A DNA stretch of 28,555 bases, taken from NCBI GenBank assembly GCA_030668165.1, contig DAOUUM010000001.1:1-28555 (forward strand), given 5' to 3'. Below are positions 23,712 to 28,555 of this stretch, in pieces. Under the pieces are notes generated by a model, which was given only the letters and a program-made list of their open reading frames with translations, was not told where the DNA came from and searched no databases. Position 1 is the first letter of the stretch; each line of letters starts with the position of its first letter. Origin of the DNA: Candidatus Heimdallarchaeota archaeon. Lineage in GTDB: Archaea; Asgardarchaeota; Heimdallarchaeia; Heimdallarchaeales; Kariarchaeaceae. A program made the translations under genes and the position numbers.

Positions 23712-25076
23712 ATGGAGCAGTTAAATAAAGAATATCTGATGGATCTCGCAAGCAAGGTTAGAGATTATGCACTATCAAAAGATGTTGATGCAGCTGAGGT
23801 ATACTTCAATTATAGTAAAACTATGGAGATACTGGCTGAGAACCAATCAATATCCACAGAGCGGAGTAAATCCGAGCTTGGTTTTGCGATCAGAGTACTT
23901 AAAAATAGGGCAGAGGGTTTCTCCTACTCAAATAAACTTGATATAGATGCGCTAAAAAGCGCAGCTGATGAAGCAATTGCAGTTGCCAGAGTCTCACCAT
24001 CAAAGGATAATCTCAGATTTCCATCTCCCACCAGTTATTCTAGTATAGACGGGATATACTCCAAATCAGTATCAGATCTTCAGGTGGATGATCTAATAGA
24101 TAATATGAAAGTCGTTTTGAGCTATATCAAAGAATCAAAAGTACCCATCAGGGTAAACCTCAGTCCACTGAGTGTAGCTGAGACATGGGTTGGCATAGTG
24201 AACTCCTTGGGTATTGAAAATTTTGAACGCAGAAATAATTATACAGGTGGTTTCTTTGCAGTAGCAAGAGAAGGGGAGAAAATTGGTTCATTTGTGGTAA
24301 GTGATTTCTTTACCAGAGATCCAAAATCAGTAGATTATGAAGCATTTACTGGTGATCTGATCAACCGTGCAATTCAGAATATGAATCCGATAGTACCCAA
24401 ATCAATTGATTCAGATGTGGTCATCTTTAAAGAGGGTGCTGTATTCCCGCTGGCTCAAGTAGTTGGATTTGCCACTGGTGCAGATAATGTCCAGCAAGAA
24501 CGATCCATGTGGAAGGACAGGCTGGCAGATAAGGTTGCCTTGGACAATTTCACAGTATTGGATGAATCTCATAATCCTGCAAGAGGGGCTGGAGTTAAAT
24601 CCTTTGATGGAGAGGGAAATCCAACACGACAAACAACTATTATCAAAAATGGTTACCTGGAGAGTTTTCTCTATGATGAGTTAAGAGCAGCCAGAGCAGA
24701 TGTGGTATCGACTGGTAATTCTGCTCGTCAGGGATTCATGGCACCACCAAATATGATAATGCCAAATGGTCCAACGTTTGCACCAGGTGATATGAGTGAG
24801 GAGGAATTGTTTGAGGATATCAAAGAGGGTATTATCTTCGACAGATTTTCAGGATCCACCCAGGTACCGAACGGAATATTCAGTGGTGTTGTTAAGGGTG
24901 CCCAATTGATTAGAAATGGAGAACTGGCAGAACCACTGAAGAATGTCACCATAGGTGGTAACATGTTTGATGTTCTGCAAAATATCACAGGTATGGGCAA
25001 AGAACTCGATCTGGTGAATGGCTTCTTATCGACTCCCTTAATCAAAGCCAAGGGAGTTCCCATCAAGGCACAGTAA
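23712..25076 (+). CDS. pmbA: TldE/PmbA, non-catalytic partner of TldD
   Basis: The 454-residue product shows the PmbA/TldE pattern: a KDVDAAEVYFNYSKTMEI N-terminal strand, SELGFAIRVLKNRAEGFSYS, the ARRADVVSTGNSARQG-like block (here RAARADVVSTGNSARQG), and the C-terminal FSGSTQVPNGIFSGVVKGAQLIRNGEL and LQNITGMGKELDLVNG. It has no HExxxH, as expected for TldE, which completes the active site cavity of TldD. The start ATG is one base after the tldD stop and has a good Shine-Dalgarno site. Confidence 0.94.
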   Translation: MEQLNKEYLMDLASKVRDYALSKDVDAAEVYFNYSKTMEILAENQSISTERSKSELGFAIRVLKNRAEGFSYSNKLDIDALKSAADEAIAVARVSPSKDNLRFPSPTSYSSIDGIYSKSVSDLQVDDLIDNMKVVLSYIKESKVPIRVNLSPLSVAETWVGIVNSLGIENFERRNNYTGGFFAVAREGEKIGSFVVSDFFTRDPKSVDYEAFTGDLINRAIQNMNPIVPKSIDSDVVIFKEGAVFPLAQVVGFATGADNVQQERSMWKDRLADKVALDNFTVLDESHNPARGAGVKSFDGEGNPTRQTTIIKNGYLESFLYDELRAARADVVSTGNSARQGFMAPPNMIMPNGPTFAPGDMSEEELFEDIKEGIIFDRFSGSTQVPNGIFSGVVKGAQLIRNGELAEPLKNVTIGGNMFDVLQNITGMGKELDLVNGFLSTPLIKAKGVPIKAQ

Positions 25077-25253
25077 ACAGCTCTTTATTGACAAATCACA
25101 AATTGTAATAACATTTGAAAATAATTAATAATAATCGCGTATAATTAAGGCTAAACGAAATTATCTGAGAATGGATAGAAATTAGGTTATTAATAATGCA
25201 ATTCCAATTATTATAAAAACTATTTTTGATATAAGTTACTAAGATGTCATAGT

Positions 25254-25721
25254 TCACTTTTTATCTCGTTCAGCTCTCATTCTCATCCATGCTTTCTTGA
25301 TCTCTTCAAAATTAAAGGAAGGGCCATCAATAGAATCCAGATCCCATTTATCTCTATCCCATCGCATTACGTTACAATTACACTCACTTGTACTACACCT
25401 TATGCACAATAAACCGGTTCCATCATGATGCCCATGTTTTACATGTAAATAGTCGCCACACCTGTCACAACATTGAACTTTAAACTGACTAATTTTACAA
25501 TCCACAAAATAATTATACAAAGTTCTCATTGATTGAGGCCTCATTCCATAATAATACAATTTCATTTCATCTCGTGCGTCAGTTACATAAACATTCCAAC
25601 CCTCTGCCCCTTCTCTCCAAGATACCTTTTCTAAATTGAATTCATCAAAGATACTTATGGTTTCTTTTAAATTTGTTACTTCTACAATCCAATTTCCATC
25701 TCTTTTTACTCCAACATACAT
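25254..25721 (-). CDS. Small zinc-binding protein, family not recognised
   Basis: The 155-residue product has a beta-rich N-terminal part (1-60, MYVGVKRDGNWIVEVTN, WNVYVTDARDEMKLYYYG) and a cysteine/histidine cluster at 75-116: C84, C85, C88, H93, H96, H98, H99, C106, C109, C114 and C116. C-x2-C pairs at 85-88 and 106-109 fit a zinc ribbon, and the STSECNCNVM part could hold a second metal. The C-terminus is charged and helical (NFEEIKKAWMRMRAERDKK). The start ATG has an AGGTGAC Shine-Dalgarno site seven bases upstream, so it has a leader, unlike many first genes here. Divergent from another small zinc protein at 26010, with TGAC-N3-GTCA dyads between. Confidence 0.72.
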   Translation of the reverse strand: MYVGVKRDGNWIVEVTNLKETISIFDEFNLEKVSWREGAEGWNVYVTDARDEMKLYYYGMRPQSMRTLYNYFVDCKISQFKVQCCDRCGDYLHVKHGHHDGTGLLCIRCSTSECNCNVMRWDRDKWDLDSIDGPSFNFEEIKKAWMRMRAERDKK

Positions 25722-25806
25722 ATTTTAGTCACCTATTGATTTACCTCTTGATTCACCATATTGTTAAGCATATACTAAACACCAAATTATTTGTTTTTAA
25801 TAGTTC

Positions 25807-25821
25807 CTCTGACAAAGTCAA
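25807..25821 (+). repeat. Operator-like dyad 1 (left arm of 93-bp inverted repeat)
   Basis: CTCTGACAAAGTCAA contains the dyad TGAC-AAA-GTCA and is exactly the reverse complement of 25885-25899. Lies upstream of both divergent zinc-protein genes. Confidence 0.7.
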
Positions 25822-25838
25822 TGCCCCACTATCATAAT

Positions 25839-25852
25839 CTCTGACAAATCAA
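25839..25852 (+). repeat. Operator-like site 2 (degenerate copy)
   Basis: CTCTGACAAATCAA is a direct copy of 25807-25821 lacking one base of the second half-site. Confidence 0.5.
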
Positions 25853-25884
25853 ATAGAATGGCATTAACTAAAATAAAATTAACT

Positions 25885-25899
25885 TTGACTTTGTCAGAG
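25885..25899 (-). repeat. Operator-like dyad 3 (right arm of 93-bp inverted repeat)
   Basis: TTGACTTTGTCAGAG is a perfect 15-bp inverted match to 25807-25821 and contains TGAC-TTT-GTCA. Confidence 0.7.
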
Positions 25900-26009
25900 A
25901 TAAGGTTAAATTACTCATCAACCAATATCAATTAGGTTATTGGATATGCTAATTGAGAATAATGAACAAAATATTAAATATCAAACTATCGAAAAGGAGA
26001 TAATTGGAA

Positions 26010-26264
26010 ATGGTTGTTAAAAGGGAATATAAAAGCGGAGTTCGAATGATAGATTTCGATAGGGAAATTATAATAATGAAATCTGATGATGGATTAAATA
26101 TTGATGAATCAAATTTTCCCCCAGCCATATCCGCGGGGAAAAAAGGAGATCCAATGTGTGGATATCATTTGAGACAACTTGAGGAAGACATATTGGGTCC
26201 TTACTGCCCTTTTTGTCTAATTGAGAGGGTAAAAGAAAGGATATATCACCATATTGATGATTAA
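26010..26264 (+). CDS. Small zinc-binding protein (C-x2-H-x12-C-x2-C)
   Basis: The 84-residue product (from ATG 26010) has an N-terminal beta-rich part (VKREYKSGVRMIDFDREIII), a linker, and one metal site: C50 and H53 in MCGYHL, then C66 and C69 in YCPFC, followed by a helix (LIERVKERIYHHIDD). The pattern fits a small zinc ribbon/treble clef. A TTG at 26004 is in frame; AGGAG at 25995-25999 is 4 nt from the TTG and 10 nt from the ATG, so the start is uncertain by two residues. No close family recognised. Its divergent partner at 25254 also binds zinc, so one of them could be a regulator acting on the dyads between them. Confidence 0.65.
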   Translation: MVVKREYKSGVRMIDFDREIIIMKSDDGLNIDESNFPPAISAGKKGDPMCGYHLRQLEEDILGPYCPFCLIERVKERIYHHIDD

Positions 26265-26418
26265 CATAAAATAAAAATTAACCAATTTGGATCATACTTG
26301 AATTCTAAAATGTTAGAAACCAAAAATTAGAAATTTTTCTAATTACTTTAAGTATTAATTAGATAAAAACAAAGCAATCAAGAGCAAATATTATGAATAA
26401 TTGATTTATTGAACAATT

Positions 26419-27126
26419 GTGAACAATTCAAATTTTGATCATTCCCAAATCAAAGCCTTATTCATTGATTTTGATGGAACATTGGTGGATTATCATATTG
26501 CATCAGAACAGGCACTAAAAGATATGTTCTCAGATTTTATCAGTCCTGAAAAGGCAGATGAAGCTTTTATTGATTACAAAAACAAAAATATTGAATTGTG
26601 GGGTAAGTTCGAAGATGGTAGTATTACCATCAAGGAGATCCAATTTCAACGATTCGAGTATATGAGTAAAAAGTATGGAATTAATGAGGAACCGATGGTC
26701 CTGAATAATGATTATCTTTCAAGATTTGTGAACTATTCTGCTATAGAAGAGATCAATTTGAGACTGCTCAAAACACTGATGGATTCAGGATATGCTGTGA
26801 TCATAGTTTCCAATGGCATTGAGAAAATTCAGAACGAGAGATTTAAACGAATTAATCTGTTTGATTATATGCATGATTATATCACTAGTGAAACTGCTGG
26901 AGAACCAAAACCAGGACTACCAATTTTTGAAATCGCCCATTGTATGGCAAATAAAGCCCTGGGTTATGAATTGAGAAAGGACCAAATCTGCATGATTGGT
27001 GATTCTAGAAATGCAGATATCAAGGGAGCGGATAATTATGGTATAAACTCTTGCTGGATCACGGATGAGGTATCTGAAAATGCCTACCGAACCTTTGCGG
27101 ATAGTGTTAAACAATTTATTAACTGA
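26419..27126 (+). CDS. HAD-superfamily phosphatase, YjjG-like
   Basis: The 235-residue product has all four HAD motifs: I, FIDFDGTLVDY (nucleophile D17, D19); II, IVSNG (about 131-135); III, K in GEPKPGLPIF; IV, MIGDSRNADIKGADNYG. A helical C1 cap lies between motifs I and II (about 25-110). The motif I sequence followed by a helix, and Y-x-x-IIVSNGIEKIQNERF before the motif III region, resemble the YjjG nucleotidase group, which dephosphorylates nucleoside monophosphates and phosphorylated metabolites. The exact substrate is not predictable. The start is GTG; no ATG lies in frame before motif I. Confidence 0.9.
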   Translation: MNNSNFDHSQIKALFIDFDGTLVDYHIASEQALKDMFSDFISPEKADEAFIDYKNKNIELWGKFEDGSITIKEIQFQRFEYMSKKYGINEEPMVLNNDYLSRFVNYSAIEEINLRLLKTLMDSGYAVIIVSNGIEKIQNERFKRINLFDYMHDYITSETAGEPKPGLPIFEIAHCMANKALGYELRKDQICMIGDSRNADIKGADNYGINSCWITDEVSENAYRTFADSVKQFIN

Positions 27127-27426
27127 ATTATATAGTCACATATTGTAATTGCTGAGTAAAAGGTCTTAGATAATGAAAATATAATTTCATAGATCAAGTC
27201 CAGATATTTCATAAATGGGCTATTTATGGATTTTCTCAAATGATAGATAAAAATTCGGCATAACCTTGATTTCTTTTGGACTCAAATTTATATTTAGACC
27301 GTGATACTTCAATTATTGAACGTATAGCCCATAGATAACATATGTTATGTCTCTATCTCCCCCGCACTCTATATTAAAATAAAGAAAATACATGAAGAAG
27401 TTCTACATATTACAGTAGTATAAGTA

Positions 27427-27441
27427 GTTCCACCCGAAGTG
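27427..27441 (+). repeat. ORB-like element 1
   Basis: GTTCCACCCGAAGTG shares GTTCCAC-x-CGAA with 27526-27537, about 99 bp away in the same orientation. It resembles the core of archaeal origin recognition boxes, but with mismatches in the right half. Confidence 0.4.
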
Positions 27442-27482
27442 ATATATCAAAGTGTGAGATTAGTATTTTGTTGAATATACCC

Positions 27483-27668
27483 TTAATAGTCGATTGTAAT
27501 TCGATCATAAGAACTACAATGATTGGTTCCACTCGAAACGCAATCTATTAAAAAAACGGCGATTATTAATAGTATAACCACTAGGAATGTATATATCAAC
27601 ATGAACCGAATGAATTTCAGAGATACAGGATTTGATACCTCTGAATTCTCACTCACTATACTCCACAT
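27483..27668 (-). CDS. Possible small single-pass membrane protein
   Basis: A 61-residue minus-strand ORF begins with ATG. It has a polar N-terminus (MWSIVSENSEVSNPVSLK), one hydrophobic helix (about 20-41, FMLIYTFLVVILLIIAVFLI) and a polar C-terminus with two cysteines. A minus-strand TATA-like run (catatatatc) lies about 40-50 nt upstream. The helix is long and well bounded, which argues for a gene, but the ORF lies over one of the ORB-like repeats and AT-rich DNA easily makes such helices by chance. Confidence 0.33.
   Translation of the reverse strand: MWSIVSENSEVSNPVSLKFIRFMLIYTFLVVILLIIAVFLIDCVSSGTNHCSSYDRITIDY
27525..27540 (+). repeat. ORB-like element 2
   Basis: GGTTCCACTCGAAACG is the better match to a TTCCA-x3-GAAAC-type ORB core. 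It overlaps the small minus-strand ORF at 27483-27668. Confidence 0.45.
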
Positions 27669-27826
27669 GAACCAAAGGATGTTGCAACTTTATGATATTA
27701 TTACACAAGATATATATGTTCAGTGCGGATATTAAGATAGGGTTGCCAAGATTATTCTTGCTGGTAAATCACATCTAGAGATGCCTGTTCCAGCAATTAA
27801 TGATCATTGACAAAAAGCTGATAATA

Positions 27827-28555
27827 ATGGCGGATCAAAACGTACAATTGAACGAAATATTTTCACGATTTCACAAACCTGTTACACCGATTTTCAAGGA
27901 GAGAGAAAGTTTAAGGGCCACATTTGTTCCAGATAATTTACCTCATCGAAATAATGAGATAAGGTCATTGGCAAATATATTAGGACCCATTATGGCTGGT
28001 GGTACGCCCTCCAATGCTTTCCTTTATGGAAAAACTGGTGGAGGGAAAACTGTGGTATCCAAGTATGTAATTAAGCACCTTAAGCATCAGACAAAAGAAG
28101 TTGGTATTGATTTTGATTATGCATTTATTAACTGTCAGTTGATAGATACATCCTACAGACTATACGCGTTCTTATGTGCTAGTGTGGGTAAAGATGTTCC
28201 AAAGACCGGACTTGCCACAGGTGATATTTTCGATACATTTGTTGAAGGACTTGAGGAGAGGAAGATACATCTGACCATCGTATTAGATGAAATAGATATA
28301 TTGCTCAAAAAAGCTGGAGAACCCTTGTACATTCTGACGAGAATTAATACTGATTTGAAGCAATCCTCCATCTCGATAATTGGCATCACTAATCGTATCG
28401 ATTTCAAAGAATCCATTGATGCAAGAATTAGAAGTACACTCACTGAACAGGAATTAATATTTCCTCCTTATACTGCAAATCAATTACAAGATATTCTGGA
28501 AGAGAGAAGTCGTACAGGATTTGTAGATAATGTGGTTGAGAAAGGTGCCATTTCA
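27827..28555 (+). CDS. cdc6: Orc1/Cdc6 replication initiator, N-terminal part (3' end outside window)
   Basis: The 243 visible residues are typical Orc1/Cdc6. They include VPDNLPHRNNEIRSL before the ATPase core, Walker A GKTGGGKT (68-75), Walker B IVLDEIDIL (D154-E155), sensor 1 IIGITNRIDF and the IDARIRSTLTEQELIFPPYTANQLQDIL block that contains the arginine-bearing sensor and box. The C-terminal winged helix lies beyond the window. It binds origin DNA and loads MCM. The start is ATG 27827; no strong Shine-Dalgarno site precedes it. It lies downstream of the repeat-bearing intergenic region, the usual position for an origin-linked initiator. Confidence 0.95.
   Translation, partial: MADQNVQLNEIFSRFHKPVTPIFKERESLRATFVPDNLPHRNNEIRSLANILGPIMAGGTPSNAFLYGKTGGGKTVVSKYVIKHLKHQTKEVGIDFDYAFINCQLIDTSYRLYAFLCASVGKDVPKTGLATGDIFDTFVEGLEERKIHLTIVLDEIDILLKKAGEPLYILTRINTDLKQSSISIIGITNRIDFKESIDARIRSTLTEQELIFPPYTANQLQDILEERSRTGFVDNVVEKGAIS

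Larger units (their letters stand above)
27127..27826. other. 700-bp intergenic region upstream of orc1/cdc6; candidate replication origin
   Basis: It contains two direct copies of GTTCCAC(C/T)CGAA (27427-27438 and 27526-27537), a half copy GTTCCA at 27787, a perfect 14-bp palindrome ataacatatgttat (27335-27348), a C-run ctcccccg (27357-27364), and A/T-rich stretches including ctattaa...ttaatag (27545-27551 and 27566-27572). Archaeal origins commonly lie beside orc1/cdc6 and carry ORB repeats with a TTCCA...GAAAC core. This assignment is inference. Confidence 0.45.

Noticed and set aside
25807..25899. Miniature inverted-repeat transposon
   Set aside because: The 15-bp arms fit, but I see no flanking target duplication, and the internal third copy and dyad symmetry fit operators better. 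Not excluded.
27523..27735. 70-residue plus-strand ORF in the candidate origin
   Set aside because: Opposite the small membrane ORF, no domain pattern or promoter spacing.
1..28555. tRNA, rRNA or CRISPR arrays
   Set aside because: No cloverleaf with a GTTCRANNC-type T-arm, no rRNA-like stretch and no regularly spaced repeats were found by eye. A covariance-model search would be needed to exclude a split or unusual tRNA.

Overview
The window is AT-rich archaeal DNA, most likely from an Asgard archaeon (Promethearchaeota, possibly Heimdallarchaeia-like). The evidence is archaeal information-processing genes (TFB at 10434-11384, Orc1/Cdc6 from 27827), a Rab/Ras-type small GTPase with all five G motifs (13869-14432, minus), an archaeal-type TldD/TldE pair, TATA boxes about 25 nt upstream of many start codons, and several large proteins with no family I recognise. 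The Asgard assignment is inference from gene content. No rRNA, tRNA or CRISPR array was seen.

Layout. 1-6316: a truncated membrane-anchored protein, a DUF4239-like membrane protein, YjbQ-type thiamine phosphate synthase, a four-helix membrane protein, a 37-residue zinc-finger microprotein, a YcaQ-type DNA glycosylase, a cell-surface C-terminal fragment, and a solute-binding protein with a C-terminal membrane anchor. 6743-13160 is an accessory, rearranged block: a Nudix protein with a degenerate Nudix box, an unrecognised 538-residue protein, an LRR protein, a broken second copy of the Nudix 3' end, a tfb gene with no ordinary start codon in frame, a DUF234-type ATPase with a PD-(D/E)XK-like C-terminus, and a broken second copy of the tfb 3' end directly after the ATPase stop codon. 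13266-19816: membrane proteins, the GTPase, a coiled-coil protein divergent from it, an ACR3 arsenite exporter and a 710-residue membrane protein with a long cytoplasmic half.

19809-25076: a 768-residue protein with six winged-helix-like repeats, then a two-gene operon for the TldD/TldE metalloprotease. 25254-26264: two small zinc-binding proteins transcribed divergently, with three TGAC-N3-GTCA-type dyads between them. 26419-28555: a HAD phosphatase, then a 700-bp intergenic region with direct repeats of GTTCCAC(C/T)CGAA upstream of orc1/cdc6, a candidate replication origin.

The most interesting region is 6743-13160. Two neighbouring genes (Nudix and tfb) are each followed by foreign-looking orphan genes and then by a diverged remnant of their own 3' end. 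This arrangement fits serial insertion of cargo that carries its target's 3' end, or decay of tandem paralogues.
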